Source: Rhodoferax sp. BLA1 (GTDB taxonomy: Bacteria; Pseudomonadota; Gammaproteobacteria; Burkholderiales; Burkholderiaceae_C). From it: 64,000 nucleotides of DNA. Below the pieces are notes generated by a model. It was not told the origin of the DNA. It did not search any database and saw nothing but the letters and a program-made list of their open reading frames with translations. The position numbers and the translations under genes are program-made. The DNA is taken from contig NZ_SZVI01000010.1 in assembly GCF_013416775.1 (NCBI RefSeq), positions 1 through 64,000 of the forward strand. Direction: 5' to 3'. Position 1 is the first letter of the stretch. Each line of letters begins with the position of its first letter. Shown piece after piece: positions 48,270 to 55,930 of this stretch.

Positions 48270-49634
48270 ATGTCTGACACACCCAAGACCCCACCGCCCA
48301 GCGCCGTTGACGAGACCGCGGGCCTGGCGGTGGTGCTGCAATCTTTGCGGCGGCGGGCGCAGGACAGCCACCAGCTCAAGGCGCCGCTGCCGCTGGAGAT
48401 GCTCAAGGTGATGCAGCCCGAAGACGCGCAGCTGCTCTACCACGAACTGCGGGTGCACCAGATTGAGCTGGAGATGCAAAACGAAGAGCTGCGCCGTGTC
48501 CAGCTGGAGCTGGAGCAGGCGCGCGAGCGTTACTTTGACCTGTACGACATGGCCCCGGTGGGCTACTGCACGGTCGACGGCGAGGGCCAGATTCAGGAGG
48601 CCAACTTGACCGCTGCCACGCTGCTGGGGGTGACACGCAGCGCCTTGGTCAAGCTGCGCATCACCCACTTCATGCCGATGGTCCAGCGCAAAATTTACCA
48701 GCAGTGTTGCGCCTTGCTCGACACCTTTGGCAAAACCCAGACCTGCGAGTTGCAGATGATCACCGGTGTGGGGCAGCCAATCTGGGTCAGCCTGGCGATC
48801 AACATGGCGCGCGGGGTGAGTGGTGCCGTGACCCTGCGGGTGATGCTCAAGGACGTGTCCGAGCAGGTGCGGCTGGATGCGATTCTGCAGGTCAAAAACG
48901 CCGAGCTGGAGCGCGCCCGCCAGCTGGCCGACAAGGCCAACAGCGCCAAGTCGGACTTTTTAACCAGCATGAGCCATGAATTGCGCTCGCCGCTCAACGC
49001 CATCCTGGGTTTTGCCCAGTTGATGGAGGCCAGCAGACCACCGCCCACCCCGGCACAGAAATCGTCGATTGACCAGATCATCCACGGCGGCTGGTACCTG
49101 CTGGGCCTGGTCAACGAAATTCTGGACCTGGCCAGCATCGAGGCGGGCCAGCTGGCACTGGCTTTGGCGCGTGAGTCGCTTGAGGAAGTTCTGGCTGATT
49201 GCCAGACCATGATCGAACCTCAGGCCACGGCCCGGGGTTTGGTGGTGAGTTTCCCGAGCTTTGCCCAGCCTTGCCTGGTGCAGGCAGACCGGCGCCGGCT
49301 CAAACAGGTGGTGATCAACCTGCTGTCCAACGCCATCAAATACAACCGCCAGCACGGCACGGTGACGGTGAGCCTGAGCCAGCCCGCACCTGGGCGGGTG
49401 CGCCTGAGTGTGCAAGACGACGGGCTGGGCCTGTCGCCAGAGCAGGTGGCCAACCTGTTCCAGCCGTTTAACCGGCTCGGCCAGGAGGGTGGGGCGCAGG
49501 AGGGCACCGGCATTGGCCTAGCAGTGAGCAAACGCCTGGTCGAGATGATGGGCGGCAGCATTGGGGTGAGCAGCCGGGTCGGTGTGGGCAGTGTGTTCTG
49601 GTTTGAACTGGCGCTGGCCGAAGGGGGCGCATGA
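48270..49634 (+). CDS. Soluble PAS histidine kinase
   Basis: 454 residues, no membrane helix. N-terminal coiled segment LLYHELRVHQIELEMQNEEL (about 52-75), PAS (about 85-205), HisKA with TSMSHELRSPLNAILGFAQLM (about 230-295) and HATPase (LKQVVINLLSNAIKYN, GTGIGLAVSKRLV). The kinase core is nearly identical in motif wording to the preceding hybrid kinase, suggesting local duplication. Its stop overlaps the start of the CheB-like gene (ATGA), so the two are co-translated. Confidence 0.93.
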   Translation: MSDTPKTPPPSAVDETAGLAVVLQSLRRRAQDSHQLKAPLPLEMLKVMQPEDAQLLYHELRVHQIELEMQNEELRRVQLELEQARERYFDLYDMAPVGYCTVDGEGQIQEANLTAATLLGVTRSALVKLRITHFMPMVQRKIYQQCCALLDTFGKTQTCELQMITGVGQPIWVSLAINMARGVSGAVTLRVMLKDVSEQVRLDAILQVKNAELERARQLADKANSAKSDFLTSMSHELRSPLNAILGFAQLMEASRPPPTPAQKSSIDQIIHGGWYLLGLVNEILDLASIEAGQLALALARESLEEVLADCQTMIEPQATARGLVVSFPSFAQPCLVQADRRRLKQVVINLLSNAIKYNRQHGTVTVSLSQPAPGRVRLSVQDDGLGLSPEQVANLFQPFNRLGQEGGAQEGTGIGLAVSKRLVEMMGGSIGVSSRVGVGSVFWFELALAEGGA

Positions 49635-50239
49635 AAGACTTTCCGATGGTCTGTGTGGGCGGCTCGGCCGGTGGGCTGGACGCCTACATCCGGCTGCTGC
49701 AGCACCTGCCGCCCGACATGGGGGTGGCGGTGGTCATCGTCAACCACATCACCATTGCGGCGACCCAGTTGCACGAGGTGCTGCTGCGTTTTTCGAGCAT
49801 GCCGGTGGTGTTGATCACCGACGGCCAGCCGGTGCTACCGAACCATGTTTTTATCATCCCGTCCAACCGTGATTTGCATGTGCTGGATGGCGCGTTTGTG
49901 CTCAAACCGATCTCCAAACCCCGGGGCTGGCCCGATGTGATCACTGTGTTTTTGCGCTCCTTGTCGCAACAGTGGCACGGCAAATTGATCGCGGTGATTG
50001 TGTCGGGTTATGACGGCGATGGCGCGGCGGCGCTGTGTGGCATCCGCGCCGTGGGTGGCATCACCATCGCCCAAAAGCCCAGCACGGCCAGCCAGCCCGA
50101 CATGCCGCAAAGTGCCATCGAGAGTGGTTGTATTGACTTTGTGCTCTCGCCCGAAGAGATTGCCAAGGAAATTGTCGGCATTGCACAGATGCAGTCCGAT
50201 GTTTTGCCAGCACCGCCCGATGTTGTGCCAGAAATATAG
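49631..50239 (+). CDS. Stand-alone CheB methylesterase domain protein
   Basis: 202 residues, only the CheB catalytic domain, with no receiver. The catalytic Ser (CVGGSAGGLDAY, Ser12), His (VIVNHITIAATQLHEVLLRF, shorter than in true CheB) and Asp (SGYDGDGAAAL) are all in place, so activity is plausible. The frame overlaps the kinase stop by 4 bp. Lacking a receiver it cannot be switched by phosphorylation the usual way; control by the coupled kinase is inference. MCP methyl-glutamates or other esters could be the substrate. Confidence 0.92.
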   Translation: MKDFPMVCVGGSAGGLDAYIRLLQHLPPDMGVAVVIVNHITIAATQLHEVLLRFSSMPVVLITDGQPVLPNHVFIIPSNRDLHVLDGAFVLKPISKPRGWPDVITVFLRSLSQQWHGKLIAVIVSGYDGDGAAALCGIRAVGGITIAQKPSTASQPDMPQSAIESGCIDFVLSPEEIAKEIVGIAQMQSDVLPAPPDVVPEI

Positions 50240-50289
50240 ACAAATCGGTCTCCAGCCCTTATTCCAATTCAGCCAATAGCTATACAAAA
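50240..50289 (+). repeat. Dispersed hairpin repeat, copy 10 (diverged)
   Basis: AAATCGGTCTCCAGCCCTTA, then a degenerate CCAATTCAGCC arm and AATAGCTATACAAAAT. It starts right after the CheB-like stop codon. Confidence 0.65.
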
Positions 50290-50333
50290 TGAAGCGCACT
50301 GCTGCCCATTCCACGCCCCAAGAGGAACCTGCC

Positions 50334-51155
50334 ATGCCACTCTCTGCCGAAATTCTCCAGGCCAGCATCCTGATCGTTGATGACCAGACGGCCAATGTGC
50401 AGCTGCTCGAACAGCTGCTGGGCGAGGCCGGTTACACCCATGTCACAGCCTGTATGGCCCCCGAAGAGGTGTGCACCTTGCACCGCAAAAACCGCTACGA
50501 CCTGATCCTGCTGGACCTGCAGATGCCGGTGATGGACGGTTTTCAGGTGATGGAGGGGCTCAAAACCAACACCTCTGACAGCTACCTGCCGGTGATTGTG
50601 CTGACCGCCCAGCCCGGCCACAAGCTGCGTGCGCTGCAAATGGGTGCCAAGGACTTCATCAGCAAGCCGTTTGATCTGGTGGAGGTGAAAACCCGTATCC
50701 ACAACATGCTCGAGGTGCGCCTGCTCTACAAAAAGCTGGCCAACTACAACCGCGAGTTGGAGGCCACCGTGGCCGAGCGCACCGCCGAGTTGCGCGAGAG
50801 TGAAGCACGTTACCGCAGCCTGACCGAGCTGGCCTCGGACTGGTACTGGGAGCAGGACGAAAACGGCAACTTCACCAAAGTCTCGGGCCCGGTGCTCGAG
50901 ATGCTGGGCATGCAGGTCGAGCCCCTGGCCGGGGACAGCGGCCCGGCCGAGCTGGACGGTTGGGTGGAGTCCGAGCGCGAGAAGTTGCGTCGCACCATTG
51001 CTGAGCGCCAGCCGTTTCTGGACTATGTGTTTCGCCGTGTCGGTGCCGACGGCAGCCAGCAGACCTTTCAGGTCAGTGGTGAGCCGATGTTTGACCGCGC
51101 CAGCCGTTTTATCGGTTACCGCGGCATTGGTGTGGAGTTGACCTCCAAGTTATGA
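50334..51155 (+). CDS. Receiver-PAS protein without an output domain
   Basis: 273 residues from ATG 50334, chosen for its ribosome site AGAGGA; ATG 50289 would add 15 residues. Receiver (about 10-130) with ILIVDDQTANVQLLEQLL, phosphoacceptor in YDLILLDLQMPVMDGFQV and the Lys in FISKPFDLVEV. A coiled linker (YNRELEATVAERTAELRESEARYRSL) leads to one PAS (about 165-270) ending GYRGIGVELTSKL. In relatives this PAS is followed by GGDEF/EAL or a kinase; here the protein stops. The stop overlaps the Crp/Fnr gene (ATGA). Confidence 0.88.
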   Translation: MPLSAEILQASILIVDDQTANVQLLEQLLGEAGYTHVTACMAPEEVCTLHRKNRYDLILLDLQMPVMDGFQVMEGLKTNTSDSYLPVIVLTAQPGHKLRALQMGAKDFISKPFDLVEVKTRIHNMLEVRLLYKKLANYNRELEATVAERTAELRESEARYRSLTELASDWYWEQDENGNFTKVSGPVLEMLGMQVEPLAGDSGPAELDGWVESEREKLRRTIAERQPFLDYVFRRVGADGSQQTFQVSGEPMFDRASRFIGYRGIGVELTSKL

Positions 51156-51904
51156 GCACCCAAAACCTCACGGAGCGCGCCATGTTGTTGCCTCACACCC
51201 CGAACCAGAACCATTTGCTGGCGGCTTTGTCTGCGGCTGATTTCGAGACTTTGGCCCCGCACCTGGAACTGGTGCCGATGCCGCTGGGCCAGATGTTGTT
51301 TGAGCCCGGCAGCCAGATGCGCCATGCCTACTTTCCCACCACCTCGATCGTGTCGCTGCATTACGTCACCGAGTCCGGCGCCTCGGCCGAGACCGCCGGA
51401 GTGGGCAACGAAGGGGTGGTGGGTGTCTCGCTGTTCATGGGCGGTGAAAGCACCTCCAGCTCGGCGGTGGTGCAGACCGCTGGCCAGGCCTGGCGGCTGG
51501 ACCGCCACACCCTCAAGGCTGAGTTCAACCACGGTGGCGCCCTGCAGCGCCTGCTGCTGCGTTACACCCAGGCTTTGATGACCCAGATGGCGCAGACGGC
51601 TGTGTGTAACCGCCACCATTCGGTAGAGCAGCAACTGTGCCGCTGGTTATTGCTCACACTCGACCGGCTGCCGGACCGCGAGCTGGTGATGACACAAGAG
51701 CTGGTGGCCAGCATGCTCGGTGTGCGCCGCGAAAGTGTCACCGACGCGGCCGGTCGCCTGCAGACCGCCGGTTACATCCGCTACCGGCGCGGCCACATCG
51801 GGGTGCTCAACCGCGCTGGCCTGGAGTCCAGCGTGTGTGAGTGTTACGGTGTGGTTAAAAAAGAGTTGGACCGTTTGCTCAGCGACGTGTCGCCTCACAC
51901 ATAA
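51152..51904 (+). CDS. Crp/Fnr-family transcription regulator
   Basis: 250 residues. cNMP-binding-like beta-roll (about 25-140: MPLGQMLFEPGSQMRHAYFPTTSIVSL), a dimer helix and a C-terminal winged helix. The HTH reads ELVMTQELVASMLGVRRESVTDAAGRLQTAGYIRYRRG. Aligned to E. coli CRP, Arg180 and Glu181 are kept (VRRESV) while Arg185 is Asp, so its DNA site should differ from TGTGA-N6-TCACA. No Fe-S cysteine cluster is seen. Start overlaps the receiver-PAS stop. It is my favoured reader of the GTGCG-N4-CGCAC sites. Confidence 0.93.
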   Translation: MSTQNLTERAMLLPHTPNQNHLLAALSAADFETLAPHLELVPMPLGQMLFEPGSQMRHAYFPTTSIVSLHYVTESGASAETAGVGNEGVVGVSLFMGGESTSSSAVVQTAGQAWRLDRHTLKAEFNHGGALQRLLLRYTQALMTQMAQTAVCNRHHSVEQQLCRWLLLTLDRLPDRELVMTQELVASMLGVRRESVTDAAGRLQTAGYIRYRRGHIGVLNRAGLESSVCECYGVVKKELDRLLSDVSPHT

Positions 51905-52188
51905 GGGCGCAGCACCCCGTTGTCCACCTGGCCGAGTTCACCCACGCGGATGTCGACGTGGGTGCTTTGGGTGAGGGTCTGGTAGGCACCGTCGCTCATG
52001 CGCAGGGTGACGGTGTAGACCTGGCTGGTCTGCCCCGCCTGTTGCTTGGCCAGCGCAATCGACTGCACCACACCGGAGCGCGGGGCCGCGCTGCTGCGGT
52101 TGCTGCTGGGCAGGGCGCCGTTGGCGGAAAACCCCAGCAGCAGGGTGGTGACACCCAGCACGGTCTGAAAATTCTCTTGAATACTCAT
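51895..52188 (-). CDS. Small exported protein resembling the C-terminal part of SlyB-type lipoproteins
   Basis: 97 residues. A weak N-terminal hydrophobic stretch (VLGVTTLLLGFSANGAL) may be a signal peptide. The C-terminal half, VVQSIALAKQQAGQTSQVYTV followed by TLRMSDGAYQTLTQ and VRVGELGQVDNGVLRPY, recalls the domain after the glycine zipper in SlyB/glycine-zipper 2TM proteins, but the zipper itself is missing. It lies 12 bp downstream of the BON gene and ends 10 bp inside the convergent Crp/Fnr gene. Second gene of the site E1 unit. Confidence 0.75.
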   Translation of the reverse strand: MSIQENFQTVLGVTTLLLGFSANGALPSSNRSSAAPRSGVVQSIALAKQQAGQTSQVYTVTLRMSDGAYQTLTQSTHVDIRVGELGQVDNGVLRPYV

Positions 52189-52200
52189 GCCGTGGGCGGT

Positions 52201-52779
52201 CTATTTCTTGATGCTCATCTGGTTGCCGACCTGGGTCACACCACTCACGCCTTTGGCAATTTCTTGGGCGCGGTCAATCTGGCCTTGGTTGTTGACAAAA
52301 CCGCTGAGCTGAACCTCACCCTTGTGGGTGGTGACCGTGATGTCCAGGCTTTTGATGTTGGCGTCTGCCAGCAAGGCGGCCTTGACCTCGGTGGTGATCA
52401 CGCTGTCATCGATCTTGTTGCCCACCGTGGCCACACCGTCTTTGATGCTGAGTTTGTTGTTGATGTTGGTGACACCCTCAACCGCCTTGGCGACGTTCAC
52501 CGCCTGGTCGATCTGGGTCTGGTTGCTGACAAAACCGCTGAGCATGACCTCACCCTTGCGGGTCTCCACCTGGATGTCAAAACCTTTGACATCGATGTTG
52601 TCAAGCAGTGCCGCCTTGACGCGGGTGGTGACCACACTGTCGTCCACCTCGGTGCCCACCGTGATGGCTGGCGCAGCGGCACCGGTGCCTTCCACCGGTT
52701 TGCTGCAAGCGACCATCGAGAGGGTCAAAACACCGGCGAAGGTGGTGGCAACAAGACGCAGGCCCAAGGGGTTTTTCAT
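52201..52779 (-). CDS. Lipoprotein with two BON domains (OsmY/DolP-like)
   Basis: 192 residues. Signal peptide with lipobox SMVACSK. Two BON domains (about 47-115 and 120-190), each with the pattern DD.VVTTRVKAALL..., GFDIQVETRKGEVMLSGFV and .I.. AVNVAKAVEGVTNINNKL. BON domains bind anionic phospholipid and stabilise the outer membrane under osmotic stress. The closest idea is a DolP- or OsmY-like guard of envelope integrity. Promoter carries regulon site E1. Confidence 0.93.
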   Translation of the reverse strand: MKNPLGLRLVATTFAGVLTLSMVACSKPVEGTGAAAPAITVGTEVDDSVVTTRVKAALLDNIDVKGFDIQVETRKGEVMLSGFVSNQTQIDQAVNVAKAVEGVTNINNKLSIKDGVATVGNKIDDSVITTEVKAALLADANIKSLDITVTTHKGEVQLSGFVNNQGQIDRAQEIAKGVSGVTQVGNQMSIKK

Positions 52780-52811
52780 AAAAGTTCTCCGAAAGTGATA
52801 AAGCAGGCTCG

Positions 52812-52853
52812 ACTGTGGCCTGCGGCGACTGGCCTGTCAGTGCGATAGCGAAC
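52812..52853 (-). promoter_or_regulatory. Regulon site E1 for the two-BON lipoprotein operon
   Basis: On the minus strand: GTTCG-CTAT-CGCAC (52853-52840), -35 CTGACA (52840-52835, closest to TTGACA of all copies), 17-bp spacer, -10 CACAGT (52817-52812). Confidence 0.6.
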
Positions 52854-52916
52854 CCAGCGCCTTCGCTGTGGCTTGCCCTCTGCCACAGCGCTTGGAGCTG
52901 GTCGGGTTACGCCTGT

Positions 52917-52958
52917 GTGTGCAAGCGCACAGACCGGGCGCGATGCTGGCGCCACACT
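52917..52958 (+). promoter_or_regulatory. Regulon site E2 for the small membrane protein
   Basis: GTGTG-CAAG-CGCAC (52917-52930), -35 CAGACC (52930-52935), 17-bp spacer, -10 CACACT (52953-52958). Back to back with E1, as B1 is with B2. Confidence 0.65.
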
Positions 52959-52984
52959 TGTCCCATTTGACAGAAAGTTGACCC

Positions 52985-53203
52985 ATGAACCCCATCAAAT
53001 TGATTGGTATCGTCCTGATAGCCGCTGGCGCCCTGGGCTTGGTGTACGGTGGCTTCAGCTACCCCGCAGAGACCACCGCGCTCAAACTCGGCACCATGGA
53101 ACTCAAGGTGCAAGAGACCAAAACCGTTAACGTGCCGCTGATCCTGAGCGCCGCCGGCATTGTGGTAGGCGCGGCCTTGTTGATGTTTGGCCGCAGCACG
53201 TAG
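52985..53203 (+). CDS. Small two-helix membrane protein
   Basis: 72 residues. Two helices (about 5-25, LIGIVLIAAGALGLVYGGFSY, and 50-67, VPLILSAAGIVVGAALLMF) flank a short polar loop LGTMELKVQETKTVN. Bacteria often place such proteins beside BON and CsbD genes; I cannot give a firm family name. Its promoter carries regulon site E2, so it likely belongs to the envelope-stress set. Confidence 0.82.
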   Translation: MNPIKLIGIVLIAAGALGLVYGGFSYPAETTALKLGTMELKVQETKTVNVPLILSAAGIVVGAALLMFGRST

Positions 53204-53277
53204 GCGGCTTGGCTTGTGGATGTGGGCACACACCACATCGCTGTTGACCCATGGCACCGGGGTGAAGGGTTCCGCGC

Positions 53278-53433
53278 ATGTTCGCCACCCGCAGGCAGGC
53301 GATGGATGAGGTCATGGGCAGGATCAACTTTTACAATCACAAGAGATGGCACGCAAGCTTGGGCCATGTCAGTCCTATGACGTTTGAGCAAGGCTGGACA
53401 GCGGACCAGCAGCAAGACAGGCAGTCCGCATGA
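53278..53433 (+). pseudogene. 3' remnant of an IS3-family transposase (orfB integrase core)
   Basis: The frame reads MFATRRQAMDEVMGRINFYN, then HKRWHASLGHVSPMTFEQGW and a short tail to TGA 53431. This is the C-terminal end of the DDE integrase of IS3-type elements (family wording: FATRRQAxDEV...YNxxRxHSxLGYxSPxxFE), including the last catalytic Glu neighbourhood. The rest of the element and its terminal repeats are gone. It marks an old insertion or rearrangement point. Confidence 0.85.
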
Positions 53434-53477
53434 TTGGTGGCTTAAGAAGTCCGGAAAACAGGGGCAAGATCAGTTTT

Positions 53478-53906
53478 ATGGAAACGCAAGAACTACATCG
53501 AGGTCGTCTGATCGATCACATCCAACTGGTCGTACAAGACCTGTCTGCGAGCCAGGCTTTTTACGCAGCCATTTTTGCTTCTCTCAATGTACCGATGGGA
53601 GGCACGGGTGACGGGTACTTCTGGGCAGACGAGTTGTTTGTGACCGCCGTCGATAGCCCGGCGGCGCTGGGGGTGCTGACGGGTCGTCATCACCTGGCGT
53701 TCCAAGCACAAGACCGGATGATGGTCGACCGCTTTTACCAAGCCGCGCTCGCGCATGGCGGTCAGGACAATGGTGCTCCGGGTGAGCGTGCTTACCATCC
53801 TGGCTACTACGCGGCTTTCGTCCTAGACCCAGACGGCAACAACATCGAAGCGGTCTATCACGGTGAAGCGACGCGAAGCGCGGCCTCCGTGCGGATCACG
53901 TTCTGA
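53478..53906 (+). CDS. VOC (glyoxalase/bleomycin resistance) superfamily protein
   Basis: 142 residues from ATG 53478 (METQELHRGRLIDHIQLVVQ). One VOC fold: a metal-ligand His in DHIQLVVQDL, GTGDGYFWADELFV, HHLAFQAQDRMMVDRFYQAALAHGGQDNGAPGERAYHPGYYAAFVLDPDGNNIEAVYHG with the closing Glu ligand. Members are metal-dependent enzymes or binding proteins; the substrate is not predictable. The frame continues upstream to 53430 into the IS3 scar, so the start at 53478 is preferred. Confidence 0.9.
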   Translation: METQELHRGRLIDHIQLVVQDLSASQAFYAAIFASLNVPMGGTGDGYFWADELFVTAVDSPAALGVLTGRHHLAFQAQDRMMVDRFYQAALAHGGQDNGAPGERAYHPGYYAAFVLDPDGNNIEAVYHGEATRSAASVRITF

Positions 53907-53957
53907 CTACGGCAGCTATTGAGGTGTTGATGCGTCGCGTGGGTTTGGGGTTTTGCT

Positions 53958-53974
53958 TTGCAGTGCGTCTTACA
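53958..53974 (+). repeat. Direct repeat left of aer-cheW (17 bp identical)
   Basis: TTGCAGTGCGTCTTACA, identical to 56802-56818. Similarity extends leftwards (TTGGG, one mismatch, TTTT, three mismatches) to about 29 bp. It brackets the aer-like and cheW genes on the left. Confidence 0.7.
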
Positions 53975-54028
53975 GTCCTGGCCGTGTCACCTAAACGTCG
54001 ATTGACTTCCCGTGTTTCAACGGATGGA

Positions 54029-55576
54029 TCAAACAGAGAACACCTTGACCGCCTCCACCAGTCTCTGCGCCTGAGCACCCATGCTGGTTGCCGCAGCGCT
54101 GCTTTGCTCCACCATGGCTGCGTTCTGCTGAATCATCTGGTCAAGTTGCGCCACGGCCATGCCCACCTGGGATATGCCTGCTGATTGCTCCTTGGATGCC
54201 ACGGTGATCTCAGCCATCAGGTCATTGACACGTTTGACCTGAGTAACAACTTCATTCATCGTGCCCCCTGCATCTGCCACCAGGCGCGATCCACTTTCCA
54301 CGTTGCTGACGGAGTCATCTATCAGTACCTTGATTTCCTTGGCCGCCGCCGCCGAGCGTCCTGCAAGGCTGCGGACCTCGCTGGCCACCACAGCAAAGCC
54401 ACGCCCCTGATCGCCAGCGCGTGCAGCTTCCACCGCAGCATTCAATGCCAAGATGTTGGTCTGGAAGGCGATGCCATCAATGACGCTGATGATGTCGGCA
54501 ATCTTGCGGCTGGACGCACTGATCAGTGTCATGGTGCTCTCCACTTTAGCCATCGCCTGTCCGCCTTTTTCGGCCACATGCGTAGCAGTCAGGGCCAGCT
54601 GGCTGGCCTGATGCGCCGTGTCTGAATTCTGTTTGACCGAGGCGGTCTGCTGCTCCATGGCGGCAGCTGTCTGCTCCAGGCTGGAGGCCGCTTGCTCGGT
54701 GCGGCTGGACAGATCTGCGGTAGCTGCAGCAATTTGTTGGCTGGCCACTTGCACACCCTGGGCTTGCTCAAACACATCGGCCACCAAGGATTGCAGGTTC
54801 AGTCCTGCCTGGTTGACGGATCTGGCCATCAGGCCAATGTCATCGCAACGGTCCATGTTGAGATCAGGTGCTGCCTCTCCGCTGGCAACTTGTTGTGCTG
54901 CCTGCGCCACATGGCCCAGCGGTGTCGTGATCTGTGCCTCAATAAACCAGTCGACCAGCAGCAGGCTAACTGCAATGACCGCCGCCGCCCCTGCCAACAC
55001 ACCGCCTGTCAGATCAGACCAGGTTAAGGCTGTTTCGGCAGCAACACCCAGGGCAAGCAAGGGCAGGCGCACTCGCCAGGCGGTGGGCAAGAGTTGCAAC
55101 GTACTGCTCCAGCGCATTAAGCCGGTGCGCACAATCAGTCCGCGGTGAAACGCCAGACCTGAAGCTGTCCCTTCCTTGAACTGCTGATACCTCGTCTGCG
55201 CAGCATCAATCTGGGTGCGTGTTGGTTTTGTACGGACCGATAAATAGCCTGTCAACTTACCGTGCCGACGCATCGGCGCCGCGTTGGCAACAACCCAGTA
55301 ATGGTCGCCATTGCTACGCCGATTCTTCACCAGGGCACGCCAGGTTTGCCCTTCCTTCAAGCTGTGCCACATGTCGGCAAAAGCCTCCACCGGCATGTCA
55401 GGGTGACGCACCATGTTGTGGGGTTGTCCCAGCAATTGTTCAGGCGAGAAACCGCTGGTACGAATGAACGCGGCATTGGCATAACCGATGTGACTGTTGG
55501 TGTCGGTGGTGGACAGAAGGGTTTCCGAAGCCGGAAACTGGTATTCACTCTGGGTGACGGGCAAATTGGTTCTCAT
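54029..55576 (-). CDS. aer: Aer-like energy-taxis receptor (PAS chemoreceptor)
   Basis: 515 residues from ATG 55576. N-terminal PAS (about 10-120) with the Aer-type wording [23 protein letters not shown] and [17 protein letters not shown], expected to bind FAD and sense redox state. A hydrophobic region of two close helices (about 165-215) follows, then HAMP-like and signalling domains with [23 protein letters not shown] and [25 protein letters not shown]. No C-terminal CheR pentapeptide. Downstream of cheW on the same strand with 354 bp between. Confidence 0.94.
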   Translation of the reverse strand: MRTNLPVTQSEYQFPASETLLSTTDTNSHIGYANAAFIRTSGFSPEQLLGQPHNMVRHPDMPVEAFADMWHSLKEGQTWRALVKNRRSNGDHYWVVANAAPMRRHGKLTGYLSVRTKPTRTQIDAAQTRYQQFKEGTASGLAFHRGLIVRTGLMRWSSTLQLLPTAWRVRLPLLALGVAAETALTWSDLTGGVLAGAAAVIAVSLLLVDWFIEAQITTPLGHVAQAAQQVASGEAAPDLNMDRCDDIGLMARSVNQAGLNLQSLVADVFEQAQGVQVASQQIAAATADLSSRTEQAASSLEQTAAAMEQQTASVKQNSDTAHQASQLALTATHVAEKGGQAMAKVESTMTLISASSRKIADIISVIDGIAFQTNILALNAAVEAARAGDQGRGFAVVASEVRSLAGRSAAAAKEIKVLIDDSVSNVESGSRLVADAGGTMNEVVTQVKRVNDLMAEITVASKEQSAGISQVGMAVAQLDQMIQQNAAMVEQSSAAATSMGAQAQRLVEAVKVFSV

Positions 55577-55930
55577 GGATGAACTCCGGGTGACAAAGTG
55601 GATGTCACTTTTAAATGGTTGACGGGCGCGATCTTTGATCGCGTTAAAGTGACTTTTTTTGCAGCTGGTGGTGCAGCAATTACAAGAGTTGGAAGTAAAA
55701 AAGACTCCCAATGTCGAGCGTTATTGGTTGGCGCTGCAATCCTGATCTTGGTTGTCGGTTGTGCTCATGGTTCTGTGGCAACCTCTTACCTTATCGACCC
55801 GTTAGAGCTGATATAGCCAACGCCAAACAGCATCGGCGTCAAGAACCCAGGAGCACTTTCGAGCGGGTGACGATCTTCAGGTTGTTGCAAATTTCATGTT
55901 GACTCCCTCAATAAGCTGTAAGTGAAACGT
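55577..55930. other. Intergenic region between cheW and the aer-like gene
   Basis: No gene seen. It contains the stem-loop at 55604-55660 and, next to the receptor start, the inverted pair GTGACA/TGTCAC (55590-55608). The remainder is unremarkable. Confidence 0.5.
55604..55660 (+). terminator. Two-tier hairpin with T7 run, pointing away from aer
   Basis: Outer arms GTCACTTTTAA/TTAAAGTGAC, inner perfect CGCGATC-TTT-GATCGCG, then TTTTTTT (55654-55660). It looks like a rightward intrinsic terminator although both neighbours are on the minus strand. Confidence 0.5.

Noticed and set aside
50289..50315. GAAGCGCACTG upstream of the receiver-PAS gene as a possible regulon site
   Set aside because: Only the CRCAC half is present; the partner half-site reads AAAAT. 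I see no evidence of autoregulation by this motif.
53924..54184. Plus-strand frame after the VOC gene
   Set aside because: Arg/Leu-rich composition without motif, overlapping the 3' end of the Aer-like gene.
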